64,000 bases of DNA from DASUPK01 sp963797265 (GTDB lineage: Bacteria > Actinomycetota > Thermoleophilia > Solirubrobacterales > 70-9). The notes beneath the pieces were generated by a model. The model worked only from the letters and a program-made list of their open reading frames with translations, ran no database searches and was not told the DNA's origin. Numbering within the stretch: the first letter of the stretch is position 1; each line of letters starts with the position of its first letter. A program made the position numbers and the translations under genes. Location: assembly GCA_963797265.1 (NCBI GenBank), contig CAWCOY010000001.1, positions 1 through 64,000 of the forward strand. The letters run 5' to 3'. Positions 33,085 through 40,531 of this stretch are shown here, in pieces.

Positions 33085-33870
33085 ATGGCCACCAGAGCGC
33101 TGAATCCTCGCCGTCCCGGCGCCCGCGCGCCCAGCCGCCCCCGGACGGCGCCCCGATCGCGCCCGGCTCTGCGCGGTGCGGTGCTTCGTCGCCGGCTGAT
33201 CGCCATTGCGATCGGGCTCCTGGTGCTCTGGGCCGCCTACACGCTCTGGTTCCGCAACCTGTCCTTGTTCGCCATCGACGACGTGACTGTCACCGGCGCC
33301 ACGACCAATGCGCCGGCGATCAAGAAGGCGGTTGAGCAGGCCGCCCAGGACATGACCATTCTCCATCTCAAGGACGACCAGCTGCGGGACGCGGTCTCGC
33401 ACTTCCCGACCGTCGCCTCCGTCGGCGCCAGCACCAGCTTCCCGCACGGCCTGCAGGTGACGGTCACCGAGCGGCTGCCGGTGGCGTTCATCAAGGTCGG
33501 TCCCAGGCGGACCGCCGTCTCGTCGGACGGCTATCTCCTGCTCGGGGCGAGCTTCGATCCCAAGGAGCTGCCTCGTATAGAGGGGACCACGGCCCAGGGG
33601 GCGCGCCTCCAAGGAGACGCCGCCGCCCAGGCCGCGATCCTCGGCGCGACCCCGCCGCCGCTTCGGGACCAGGTGACGGGCTCGAGCTGGGACGACGCGC
33701 GGGGCGGGGTGGTGGTCGGCCTCGATGGCGGCCCCGATCTGCGCTTCGGCGACGGATCGCGGGCGCGCGACAAGTGGACCGCCGCGCTCGCCGTGCTCTC
33801 CAGCTCCGAGCACGGCTCGCCCTCCTACCTGGACGTCAGCGTCCCCGACCGCCCGGTCTCGGGGGGCTGA
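33085..33870 (+). CDS. ftsQ: Divisome protein FtsQ (POTRA domain)
   Basis: 261 residues. A basic Arg/Pro-rich cytoplasmic tail (1-35), one membrane helix (about 37-56), then a POTRA domain (FAIDDVTVTGATTNAPAIKK onward) and the FtsQ core with FPHGLQVTVTERLPVAFI. FtsQ links early and late division proteins on the outer face of the membrane. Start ATG 33085 has a GGCAGGA site. The next 307 bp are non-coding and carry the ftsZ control region. Confidence 0.92.
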   Translation: MATRALNPRRPGARAPSRPRTAPRSRPALRGAVLRRRLIAIAIGLLVLWAAYTLWFRNLSLFAIDDVTVTGATTNAPAIKKAVEQAAQDMTILHLKDDQLRDAVSHFPTVASVGASTSFPHGLQVTVTERLPVAFIKVGPRRTAVSSDGYLLLGASFDPKELPRIEGTTAQGARLQGDAAAQAAILGATPPPLRDQVTGSSWDDARGGVVVGLDGGPDLRFGDGSRARDKWTAALAVLSSSEHGSPSYLDVSVPDRPVSGG

Positions 33871-34057
33871 GCTTCCTCGGCCTGCCCCAGCGATTCCTGC
33901 AACGCCTCTTTCATGCCCGTTCGGGCTCAGAGGCGATCCGCGCCGGGCGGCGAAATGGGACGGCACGGTGGCCGCAAAACATGGCTATTTGCAGGGGTTT
34001 ATCCCGCCCTCAACCAACTCTCAGGTTCGATCTGTGGACGAGACTTACCCCGCTGGA
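33871..34057 (+). other. ftsQ-ftsZ gap, upstream part, with nested hairpin
   Basis: CGCCTCT (33903-33909) pairs with AGAGGCG (33929-33935) and encloses GCCCG-TT-CGGGC. There is no T run. It may end the long dcw transcript before the ftsZ promoter. No gene is seen in this stretch. Confidence 0.4.
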
Positions 34058-34098
34058 ACTCTCAAGCGATACTTGAGAGTAACGCCTGGGAAGGCGTT
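34058..34098 (+). promoter_or_regulatory. Two adjacent inverted repeats upstream of ftsZ promoter
   Basis: ACTCTCAAG-CGATA-CTTGAGAGT (34058-34080) is a perfect 9-bp dyad. It is followed at once by AACGCC-N6-GGCGTT (34081-34098), whose right arm runs into the -35 box. The placement suggests a regulator-binding site or two. Confidence 0.6.
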
Positions 34099-34125
34099 GA
34101 CAGTGCGTAGTCTTTGCCCTAGTTT
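34097..34125 (+). promoter_or_regulatory. ftsZ promoter
   Basis: Consensus TTGACA (34097-34102), 17-bp spacer, TAGTTT (34120-34125). Transcription should start near 34132, giving a 5' UTR of about 45 nt with a GGAG site at 34162-34165. Confidence 0.8.
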
Positions 34126-34177
34126 CGAAATCGCCCAATAGCCGAATTGGCGGCTGGGCTCGGAGCAGGACCAACAA

Positions 34178-35257
34178 ATGGAGACCTCATACCTGGCCGT
34201 AATCAAGGTCGTCGGAGTCGGCGGCGGTGGTTCGAATGCCGTCAGCCGGATGATCGACGCAGGACTGCGCGGCGTCGAGTTCGTCGCGGTGAACACCGAC
34301 GCGCAGGCGCTGCAGGCCGCTGACGCGGACGTCAAGATCGGCATCGGCCACAACCTGACGAAGGGCCTCGGCGCGGGTGCGAATCCCGAGGTTGGGGCAG
34401 GCGCGGCGGCCGAGTCCCGCGATGAGATCAAGGACGCGCTGAAGGGCGCGGACATGATCTTCATCACCTGCGGCGAGGGTGGCGGCACCGGCACCGGCGC
34501 CGCCCCCGTGATCGCCGAGATCGCCAAGCAGGAGATCGGCGCGCTCACGGTCGGCGCGGTCACCAAGCCCTTCGAGTTCGAGGGCAAGAAGCGCATGGCC
34601 CAGGCCGAGGAGGGCATCGACAGGCTCCGCAAGGAGGTCGACACCCTGATCACCGTTCCGAACGAGAAGCTGCTGCAGATCGTCGAGCGGCGGACCACGA
34701 TCCTCGAGGCCTTTCGCGAGGCTGACGACATCCTCCGCCAGGGCGTCCAGGGCATCACCGACCTGATCACGATCCCCGGACTGATCAACCTCGACTTCGC
34801 CGACGTCCGCCTGGTCATGCACCAGGCCGGCTCGGCGCTGATGGGCGTCGGCACCGGCACCGGCGAGAACCGGGCCGTGGAGGCCGCCAAGGCCGCGATC
34901 ACCTCGCCCCTGATCGAAGAGCAGATCGACGGGGCCAAGGGCATGCTGCTGAACGTCACCGGCGGCGAGGACCTCGGTCTCTTCGAGGTCAACGAGGCCG
35001 CCCGTCTCGCCATTCAGGCGGCAGATACCAACGCCAACATCGTCTTCGGAGCCGTGGTCGATTCGTCGATGCACGAGGAGGTCCGCGTGACCGTGATCGC
35101 CACGGGTTTCGAGGGTTTCGAGATGATCGCCCGGGCGCCGGAGTTCACGGCCCGGGCGGCGGAGCGCCGTCCGGCACCGGTCCGGGGCGGGCGCGAGGGG
35201 CTGAGCGATCTGCGGATCTCGGAGTCTGAGATCGACGTCCCGGACTTCCTGAAGTAG
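34178..35257 (+). CDS. ftsZ: Cell division GTPase FtsZ
   Basis: 359 residues. KVVGVGGGGSNAVSRMID starts the nucleotide-binding domain, and the tubulin signature GGGTGTGAAP follows near residue 104. The catalytic T7 loop is in NLDFADVR. The C-terminus ends in IDVPDFLK, the short conserved peptide that binds FtsA/SepF/FtsW-type partners, after a brief linker. FtsZ polymerises into the division ring. It is alone behind a strong promoter; the usual downstream ylmE, sepF and divIVA genes are absent here. Confidence 0.98.
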   Translation: METSYLAVIKVVGVGGGGSNAVSRMIDAGLRGVEFVAVNTDAQALQAADADVKIGIGHNLTKGLGAGANPEVGAGAAAESRDEIKDALKGADMIFITCGEGGGTGTGAAPVIAEIAKQEIGALTVGAVTKPFEFEGKKRMAQAEEGIDRLRKEVDTLITVPNEKLLQIVERRTTILEAFREADDILRQGVQGITDLITIPGLINLDFADVRLVMHQAGSALMGVGTGTGENRAVEAAKAAITSPLIEEQIDGAKGMLLNVTGGEDLGLFEVNEAARLAIQAADTNANIVFGAVVDSSMHEEVRVTVIATGFEGFEMIARAPEFTARAAERRPAPVRGGREGLSDLRISESEIDVPDFLK

Positions 35258-35264
35258 CCGCGGT

Positions 35265-35663
35265 CTAGCTCCCACCCAGAGCGCGGCGGGCGTCTGCCTC
35301 ATCGGCCGTCAAGAACGCTTCGACGCGGGTCACCTTGCCATCGTCGTTGAAGGTCCACACGGTCAGGGAGTCGACCTCCATCTCGATCCCGCTTCCGGCC
35401 CCGCGCGCGATGGTCCGCGTATGGGTCAGCATCCGGTCTCCCGCCGCCTCGCAGGAGAGAAGCTCGTAGGTCTGAGAGGCGAAGGCATCCGGCTCCATCC
35501 ACGCCCGAACGGCCTCGGTTCCGCGCAGCTCCGGCAGTCCTCCCGGGCGCACGAAGACGATGTCGGGAGCCGCGAGCTCTATGGCGCTATCGAAGTCGCC
35601 GCTGTTGATGGCGTCGGTCTGGCGGCGAAGCGCCTCGATCATCTGCTCCTCTGTCAGTCCCAT
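35265..35663 (-). CDS. SnoaL/NTF2-like protein
   Basis: 132 residues forming one cone-shaped NTF2-like domain: MIEALRRQTDAINSGDFDSA, IELAAPDIVFVRPGGLPELR, then the strand pattern LTVWTFNDDGKVTRVEAFL typical of SnoaL-like polyketide cyclase folds. Substrate and role are unknown. The ATG at 35663 is 7 nt after a GATACT box on the minus strand that overlaps the gcvT -10 box, so both genes seem to share one divergent control point. Convergent with ftsZ. Confidence 0.8.
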   Translation of the reverse strand: MGLTEEQMIEALRRQTDAINSGDFDSAIELAAPDIVFVRPGGLPELRGTEAVRAWMEPDAFASQTYELLSCEAAGDRMLTHTRTIARGAGSGIEMEVDSLTVWTFNDDGKVTRVEAFLTADEADARRALGGS

Positions 35664-35670
35664 GCTCGGC

Positions 35671-35678
35671 AGTATCGT
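35671..35678. promoter_or_regulatory. Overlapping divergent -10 boxes, snoaL-like / gcvT
   Basis: AGTATCGT contains GATACT on the minus strand (35676-35671, 7 nt before the ATG at 35663) and TATCGT on the plus strand (35673-35678, 7 nt before the GTG at 35686). RNA polymerase could open only one at a time. Confidence 0.55.
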
Positions 35679-35685
35679 CCCCTCG

Positions 35686-36765
35686 GTGGAAGCGGGGACG
35701 CTGAAGAGAACCCCCCTGTATGAGGCCCACGTCGAGGCAGGGGCGAAGCTGGTCGACTTCGCCGGCTGGGAGATGCCCGTGCAGTACGACGGCATCCGGG
35801 AAGAGCACCTCCGGGTGCGGAGCTCGTGCGGGGTGTTCGACGTCTCGCATATGGGCGAGATCGAGACGGAGGGCCCGCAGGCGGCCGATCTCCTGCAGCG
35901 GTTGCTGTCCAACGACGTCTCGAAGATCCAGATCGGCGGCGCGCAGTACTCCTGCCTGTGCCGCGAGGACGGAGGCGTGCTCGACGACCTCTTCACCTAC
36001 CGCCTGGGCGAGGACCACTACCTGACCGTCACCAACGCCGCCAACCACCAGCGGGACCTCGAGTGGTTCGAGGCCCACGCCGTCGAGTTCGAGGCCGAGG
36101 TTCGGGACCGGATCGATGGCTACGCGATGCTGGCGGTCCAGGGCCCCCAGGCGCGGCAGATCGTCCAGCGCCTCACCGACGGTGAGCTGCCGTCGCGCTT
36201 CAAGACGGCTGAGCTGCCCGTGGCGGGTCGCCCGACCCTGGTCTGCGGCACGGGATACACAGGGGAAGACGGCGTGGAGCTGCTGATGCCGCCCGAGGAC
36301 GCCAGGACCGTCTGGGACGCGGTCATCGGTGGCGGCGCCGACCCGGCGGGGCTCGGGGCGCGCGACACACTCCGGCTCGAGGTCAACTACTGCCTCTACG
36401 GAAACGACCTGACCGAGGAGCGCACCCCGATCGAGGCCGGACTCGGCTGGTGCGTGAAGGAGGACACCGGGTTCGTCGGCTCCGAGGCCTGCCGGCGGGT
36501 CCGGGAGGAGGGCCCCGCAGAGCGACTCGAGCCCATCGTGATGACCGGTCCCGGCATCCCGCGCCAGGGCAATCCGGTCCTCGCGAACGGGGAGCGGATC
36601 GGGGAGGTGACCAGCGGGACCATGTCCCCCTCGCTCGAGGTCGGAATCGGGATGGGATACGTCCGCGCCGAGCTGGCCGAGCCCGGGACCGCGATCGAGA
36701 TCGACGTGCGAGGGAAGCTCCGCCCGGCCGAGATCCGCGAGCGGCCGCTCTACTCGAAGGACTGA
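35686..36765 (+). CDS. gcvT: Glycine cleavage system aminomethyltransferase (T protein)
   Basis: 359 residues from GTG 35686. Family marks: FAGWEMPVQYDGIREEH, VFDVSHMGEIE, GYTGEDGVELLMP and, for the folate site, RDTLRLEVNYCLYGNDL. It moves the methylene carbon from H-protein-bound glycine to tetrahydrofolate. The GTG at 35686 is preferred over an ATG at 35662 because it lies 7 nt after TATCGT and the upstream codons overlap the divergent gene. gcvH follows after a 36-bp gap; gcvPA/gcvPB lie 2.3 kb downstream. Confidence 0.94.
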   Translation: MEAGTLKRTPLYEAHVEAGAKLVDFAGWEMPVQYDGIREEHLRVRSSCGVFDVSHMGEIETEGPQAADLLQRLLSNDVSKIQIGGAQYSCLCREDGGVLDDLFTYRLGEDHYLTVTNAANHQRDLEWFEAHAVEFEAEVRDRIDGYAMLAVQGPQARQIVQRLTDGELPSRFKTAELPVAGRPTLVCGTGYTGEDGVELLMPPEDARTVWDAVIGGGADPAGLGARDTLRLEVNYCLYGNDLTEERTPIEAGLGWCVKEDTGFVGSEACRRVREEGPAERLEPIVMTGPGIPRQGNPVLANGERIGEVTSGTMSPSLEVGIGMGYVRAELAEPGTAIEIDVRGKLRPAEIRERPLYSKD

Positions 36766-36789
36766 GGCCCGCCGGCCCGCCCGGCTCGA

Positions 36790-36795
36790 TAGGTT
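36790..36795 (+). promoter_or_regulatory. -10 box before gcvH (leaderless start)
   Basis: TAGGTT, 6 nt before the GTG at 36802. No ribosome site lies between. Confidence 0.5.
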
Positions 36796-36801
36796 TCCGG
36801 C

Positions 36802-37197
36802 GTGGCCGAGGAAACCTACCCCGACGACCTTCGTTACCACCCCGAGCACGACTGGGCGCGGGTCGAGGGCGACACGGCGACCTTCGGGATCACCTGGTAC
36901 GCGCAGGACGCGCTGGGAGAGGTCGTCTTCTACGAGCCACCCGAGGCCGGCAAGCAGGTGACGAAGGACGATTCCTACGCGGAGGTCGAGTCAGTGAAGG
37001 CCGTCTCGGACGTCTACGCACCACTCTCCGGCGAGGTGACCGAAGTGAACTCGGCGCTTTCGGAGAACCCCGAGAAGATCAACCAGGACCCCTACGGCGA
37101 TGGCTGGATGGTCAAGGTGAAGCTCTCCGACCCCTCCGAGGCCGAACAGCTCATGGACGTCGCCGCCTACAAGAAGCTGCTCGAGGAATCCGACTAA
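36802..37197 (+). CDS. gcvH: Glycine cleavage system H protein
   Basis: 131 residues. A lipoyl domain with the modified lysine at position 66 in EVESVKAVSDVYAPLSGEV, and a conserved GDGWMVKVKLSDPSEAEQLMD end. The lipoyl arm carries the aminomethyl group from the P to the T protein. The GTG start follows a -10 box by 6 nt. Convergent with azlD, 15 bp away. Confidence 0.95.
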   Translation: MAEETYPDDLRYHPEHDWARVEGDTATFGITWYAQDALGEVVFYEPPEAGKQVTKDDSYAEVESVKAVSDVYAPLSGEVTEVNSALSENPEKINQDPYGDGWMVKVKLSDPSEAEQLMDVAAYKKLLEESD

Positions 37198-37212
37198 CGG
37201 GGCCGCGGCGGC

Positions 37213-37527
37213 TCAGCCGAGCACGGCACGAGCCCCGGCTGTCAGCCCCATCGAGACGGCCATGGCGAGCAGGATGCCCCTGCGCAGGGCAAGGACAGCC
37301 CCGGCGCCGGCAAGACCGAGGATGCGCTCGTCCACGGTGAATTCGCCGCCCTCGCCGCCGAAGGTCTCGGTCACCACGAGGGCAGCCAGGAGCGCCGGAG
37401 CGAGCAGGGCGACGACTCCCATCACTCGGGCCGGCAGCTCGCGCCCTCCCAGCGCCACCGGGCCCGCGGCGCGAATCGCCGCGGTGGTGACGGTGAGCCA
37501 GACGACCAAGGCCCATCCCTCACCCAA
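37213..37527 (-). CDS. azlD: AzlD-like branched-chain amino acid exporter subunit
   Basis: 104 residues, about four hydrophobic helices (LVVWLTVTTAAIRAAG, VALLAPALLAALVVTETF, ILGLAGAGAVLALRRG, then a last one). The pattern matches AzlD, the small partner of AzlC in LIV-E family exporters. It overlaps azlC by 8 bp on the same strand and is almost certainly its partner. Function in branched-chain amino acid export is from the family. Confidence 0.85.
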   Translation of the reverse strand: MGEGWALVVWLTVTTAAIRAAGPVALGGRELPARVMGVVALLAPALLAALVVTETFGGEGGEFTVDERILGLAGAGAVLALRRGILLAMAVSMGLTAGARAVLG

Positions 37528-38239
37528 CTGGGTCCTCCTCGATCTCGGGATGGCGGCGTTCGGCGGTTGTGCCCTCGCTCCGCAGGCCGATCAGGGCGAT
37601 CCCGCTCGCCGCGATCACCGGGACGCCCGCCGGGGCGATGGGCAGCAGGGCCAGTGCCACCCCCGCCCCGAGCAGCGCCACGAGCACGGCGGTGCGTCCG
37701 CGACGCAGTTCGCCACCGACCAGGAGGGCGAGGAAGAAGGCCGGAAAGAGGGCGTCGAGACCGTAGTCGGCGGGATCGCCGATCAGGTCCCCGGCCAGCA
37801 GCCCGATGGCGGTGCCCCCCACCCAGGCCGGATAGGAGGGCAGGGTCGCTCCGACCAGGAAGTCCGGGTCGAAGCGGCCCTCGCCGCGGTTGGCCATCGC
37901 CCAGGAGGCGTCGATCATCGTTTCGCCGTACAGGGCTCGGCTCAGCCGGCCCCCACGGAGTGACGGTGCAAGGGCGATTCCCATCGGCAGATAGCGCGCG
38001 TTGAGCAGGACGGCGGCGATGACCGCCGCCGCCACGCCTCCGCCGCCCCCGAGGACGGCCAGCGCTCCGAATTGAGCGGAACCGGCGAAGACGAGCGCCG
38101 ACATCACCAGGGTCGGCGCGGTGCCGATCACCGGTTCGGCCAGCACTCCGAAGGAAACGGCGAGTAGGCCGGCCGCGATCGCGAAGGGAATTCCCGCCCT
38201 GATCCCCGCACTCAGTGAGTCCCTCCGCATCCCGAGCAC
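37520..38239 (-). CDS. azlC: AzlC family branched-chain amino acid exporter
   Basis: 239 residues with about seven membrane helices. The opening AGIRAGIPFAIAAGLLAVSFG and the GSAQFGALAVLGGGG motif are typical of AzlC/YgaZ. Together with AzlD it exports valine, leucine and isoleucine or analogues. The start at 38239 lies next to the divergent crcB promoter, so its 5' end overlaps the upstream part of that promoter. Confidence 0.88.
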   Translation of the reverse strand: MLGMRRDSLSAGIRAGIPFAIAAGLLAVSFGVLAEPVIGTAPTLVMSALVFAGSAQFGALAVLGGGGGVAAAVIAAVLLNARYLPMGIALAPSLRGGRLSRALYGETMIDASWAMANRGEGRFDPDFLVGATLPSYPAWVGGTAIGLLAGDLIGDPADYGLDALFPAFFLALLVGGELRRGRTAVLVALLGAGVALALLPIAPAGVPVIAASGIALIGLRSEGTTAERRHPEIEEDPVG

Positions 38240-38241
38240 CC

Positions 38242-38247
38242 TATTCT
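38242..38247 (+). promoter_or_regulatory. -10 box for the riboswitch-crcB transcript
   Basis: TATTCT, placed so that transcription would start about 7 nt later, right at the first base of the fluoride aptamer (38255). The -35 region lies inside the azlC coding start and is not clear. Confidence 0.5.
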
Positions 38248-38254
38248 TCGGCCT

Positions 38255-38307
38255 GAGCGATGAGGCTCGCTCCTAACCGCGCGGTTCGCGCCGCTGATGG
38301 CCTCTAG
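38255..38307 (+). ncRNA. Fluoride riboswitch (crcB motif)
   Basis: The conserved elements of the crcB RNA are present in order: GAGCGATGAGGCUCGC-type first stem (38255 on), UCCUAACCGC, a GCGGUUCGCGC-type second stem, then CUGAUGGCCUCU. In known structures the AUGAGG and UGAUGGCCUC parts form the pseudoknot around the fluoride ion. It lies 32 nt before the start of crcB, the classical target. Ligand assignment is from the family. Confidence 0.92.
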
Positions 38308-38339
38308 GTCGTAGCCAACCTGACGCCAGGAGGTCCTCA

Positions 38340-38711
38340 GTGACATATCTGTTGATCGCCGTTTTCGGCGCAGCTGGAGCGGTGAGCCGCTACGCCCTCG
38401 ACGGCTGGATCAGTGATCTGACCCACGGCCAGTTTCCGTGGGGGACCTTCGTCATCAACGTCGCCGGAGCGTTCGCCCTCGGTTTGGTCGTCGCGTTGAC
38501 GACCGAGCGGCTCCTGCCCCATCCGCATTGGCGCGTGGCCCTCGGTATCGGCTACCTCGGCTCGTTCACGACCTTCTCGACCTACACGTACGAGAGCGTC
38601 AAGCTGGCCGAGGATGGCGCGATGGGGCTCGCTCTGCTGAACTCGGCTGGCATGCTCGCCGTCGGCCTGCTCGCCGCGTTCTCCGGCCTCGCGCTCGGGA
38701 GGACGGTGTGA
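38340..38711 (+). CDS. crcB: Fluoride channel CrcB/Fluc
   Basis: 123 residues, four membrane helices. FGAAGAVSRYALDGW, TFVINVAGAFALG and GYLGSFTTFSTYTYE are the family signatures; the Asn and the Phe pair line the fluoride path. It works as an antiparallel dual-topology dimer that lets fluoride leave the cell. GTG start after an AGGAGG site. Controlled by the fluoride riboswitch just upstream. Overlaps the DUF190 gene by 4 bp (GTGA). Confidence 0.96.
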   Translation: MTYLLIAVFGAAGAVSRYALDGWISDLTHGQFPWGTFVINVAGAFALGLVVALTTERLLPHPHWRVALGIGYLGSFTTFSTYTYESVKLAEDGAMGLALLNSAGMLAVGLLAAFSGLALGRTV

Positions 38712-39064
38712 AGCTCGAGGGGGAGGGGAAGCTGCTGCGGATCTTCATCGGGGAATCCGACAAGCACGGGCGCAAGCCGCTCTACCAGGCGATCGTGGAG
38801 ATGCTCAGGGAGGAGGGGATGGCCGGCGCGACCGTGCTGCGAGGGATCGAGGGATTCGGAGCCAATTCCCATCTGCACACCGCCCGGATCCTGCGCCTCT
38901 CGGAGGACCTGCCGGTCGTGATTGAGGTCGCCGACACGGCCGAGCGCATCGAGGCCGTCATGCCCAAGCTCGACGAGATGGTCGAAGACGGACTGGTGAC
39001 CCTTGAGCGGGTTCAGGTGGTCGCCTACCGAGCCCAGGACCGGCAGGGGGATCAGGACTCCTGA
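38708..39064 (+). CDS. DUF190 family protein
   Basis: 118 residues, PII-like alpha/beta fold: LLRIFIGESDKHGRKPLYQA, VEMLREEGMAGATVLRGIEGFGA and LSEDLPVVIEVADTAERIE. DUF190 genes often sit beside crcB, as here, and may regulate or assist fluoride export; the mechanism is not known. The GTG overlaps the crcB stop, so both respond to the riboswitch. Confidence 0.9.
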   Translation: MKLEGEGKLLRIFIGESDKHGRKPLYQAIVEMLREEGMAGATVLRGIEGFGANSHLHTARILRLSEDLPVVIEVADTAERIEAVMPKLDEMVEDGLVTLERVQVVAYRAQDRQGDQDS

Positions 39065-39065
39065 C

Positions 39066-39071
39066 TACGAT
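39066..39071 (+). promoter_or_regulatory. -10 box before gcvPA (leaderless start)
   Basis: TACGAT, 9 nt before the GTG at 39081, and no ribosome site between. It would separate gcvPA/gcvPB from the crcB unit. Confidence 0.5.
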
Positions 39072-39080
39072 GGGTGGCCG

Positions 39081-40490
39081 GTGAGCCGCTACACGTCAGC
39101 CACGGACGAAGACCGCCGCGCCATGCTCGACGCCATCGGCGTGGGCTCGATCGACGAGCTCTTTGAGGACATCCCGGAGGAGCTGCGCCTCGGGCGCCCA
39201 CTCGATCTTCCGGACGGAAAGCCCGAGACCGAGGTCTACGACCGGCTCTCAGCCCTCGCGTCGCGGAACGCGCACGCCGAGGCGGAGACCAGCTTCCTCG
39301 GCGCGGGCATGTACGACCACTACGTCCCGGCGATCGTCGACGCGATCACCGGCCGCTCGGAGTTCCTCACGCCGTACACGCCCTACCAGCCGGAGATCTC
39401 GCAGGGGGGCCTTCAGGTGATGTTCGAGTTCCAGACCGCGATGTCGGAGCTCACGGGCCTGCCGGTCTCGAACGCGGCCCTGTACGAGGGGCCGTCCGCG
39501 GTGGCCTCGGCGGCGTACCTGGCGATCGGCGCGACCGGACGCCGGAAGCTGGTCGCCTCGCGGGGCGTCCATCCTCACAGCCGCGAGTCACTGGTCACCT
39601 ACGGCGCCGGCTATGGCAGCGAGCTGGTCGAGGTCCCACTCCTGGAACAAACGGCCGCCACAAACACCGCGGCCGGACAAACCGATGCCGCCGCGCTGGC
39701 CGAGGCGATTGATGACGAGACCGCCGCCGTCTTCCTGCAGCAGCCGAACTTCCTGGGCGCGGTCGAGGACATCGATGCGCTGGGTGTCGCTGCCAAGGAG
39801 CACGGCGCGCTCCTGATCGTCGCCTGCGACCCGGTCGCCCTCTCGATCCTGAAACCGCCCGGCGCGTGCGGGGCGGACATCGCGGTGGGGGAGGGCCAGC
39901 CGCTGGGAAACCGGCTCGACTACGGCGGACCATCCTTCGGCTTCTTCTGCGGGACCGAGGAACACATCCGTCGCATGCCGGGTCGAATCGCCGGGGAGAC
40001 GACCGACGTCGACGGTCGCCGCGGCTTCGTGCTCACCCTGCAGACGCGCGAGCAGCACATCCGCCGCGAGAAGGCGACGCACAACATCTGCACCGCCCAG
40101 GCACTCAACGCGCTCGCGGGCATGGTCCACCTGGCCTGGCTCGGCAAGCGCGGCTTCGTCGAGCTCGGGGAACTGCTGGCCCGCCGCGCCGCCTTCGCGC
40201 GCGAGCGGCTCGCCTCCGTGGACGGCGTCGAGCTGCTCCACGAGGCTCCGGTGGTCCGCGAGTTCGCGCTCACGCTGGACGCGCCCGTCGCCGAGGTGCT
40301 CGACCGCTGCGCCGCCGAGGGAATCGGCGCCGGGTACCCGCTCGGCCGCGACTACCCCGAGCACGAGAACGGGCTGCTGGTGGCGCTCACCGAGCGCCGC
40401 AGCCGCCAGGACATCGACCGCCTCGCCGACGTACTGGGTCGCGCGGTCGCCGACCTGCGCGGCTCGCGGGTCGCGGAGGGGGTGATGTGA
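39081..40490 (+). CDS. gcvPA: Glycine dehydrogenase (decarboxylating) subunit 1
   Basis: 469 residues, the N-terminal half of split P protein. SFLGAGMYDHYVPAIVDAI, TPYTPYQPEISQGGLQ and the later PSFGFFCGTEEHIRRMPGR with GFVLTLQTREQHIRREKATH are characteristic. With GcvPB it decarboxylates glycine and loads the H protein. The GTG at 39081 is chosen from the -10 spacing and from the N-terminal sequence SRYTSATDEDRRAML, usual for the family; upstream codons belong to DUF190 read out of frame. Confidence 0.95.
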   Translation: MSRYTSATDEDRRAMLDAIGVGSIDELFEDIPEELRLGRPLDLPDGKPETEVYDRLSALASRNAHAEAETSFLGAGMYDHYVPAIVDAITGRSEFLTPYTPYQPEISQGGLQVMFEFQTAMSELTGLPVSNAALYEGPSAVASAAYLAIGATGRRKLVASRGVHPHSRESLVTYGAGYGSELVEVPLLEQTAATNTAAGQTDAAALAEAIDDETAAVFLQQPNFLGAVEDIDALGVAAKEHGALLIVACDPVALSILKPPGACGADIAVGEGQPLGNRLDYGGPSFGFFCGTEEHIRRMPGRIAGETTDVDGRRGFVLTLQTREQHIRREKATHNICTAQALNALAGMVHLAWLGKRGFVELGELLARRAAFARERLASVDGVELLHEAPVVREFALTLDAPVAEVLDRCAAEGIGAGYPLGRDYPEHENGLLVALTERRSRQDIDRLADVLGRAVADLRGSRVAEGVM

Positions 40491-40531
40491 GGGTGCTCTG
40501 AGGCGAAAGCCGAGGAGCAACCCGTCTTATG
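40485..40531 (+). repeat. Start-codon palindromic repeat, copy 3
   Basis: ATGTGAGGGTGCTC, TGAGGCGAAAGCCGAG, GAGCAACCCGTCTTATG. GGGTGCTC pairs with GAGCAACCC and an inner GGC-GAAA-GCC hairpin sits on top. The sixth base change (CGA to TGA) makes the gcvPA stop. Its last three bases are the gcvPB start. Confidence 0.7.

Noticed and set aside
32080..33966. 628-codon minus-strand open frame across murB and ftsQ
   Set aside because: No family features, and murB and ftsQ on the plus strand explain the sequence fully.
35640..36765. Glycine riboswitch before gcvT
   Set aside because: The gap to the divergent gene is only 22 bp; no aptamer can fit. None is seen before gcvH or gcvPA either.
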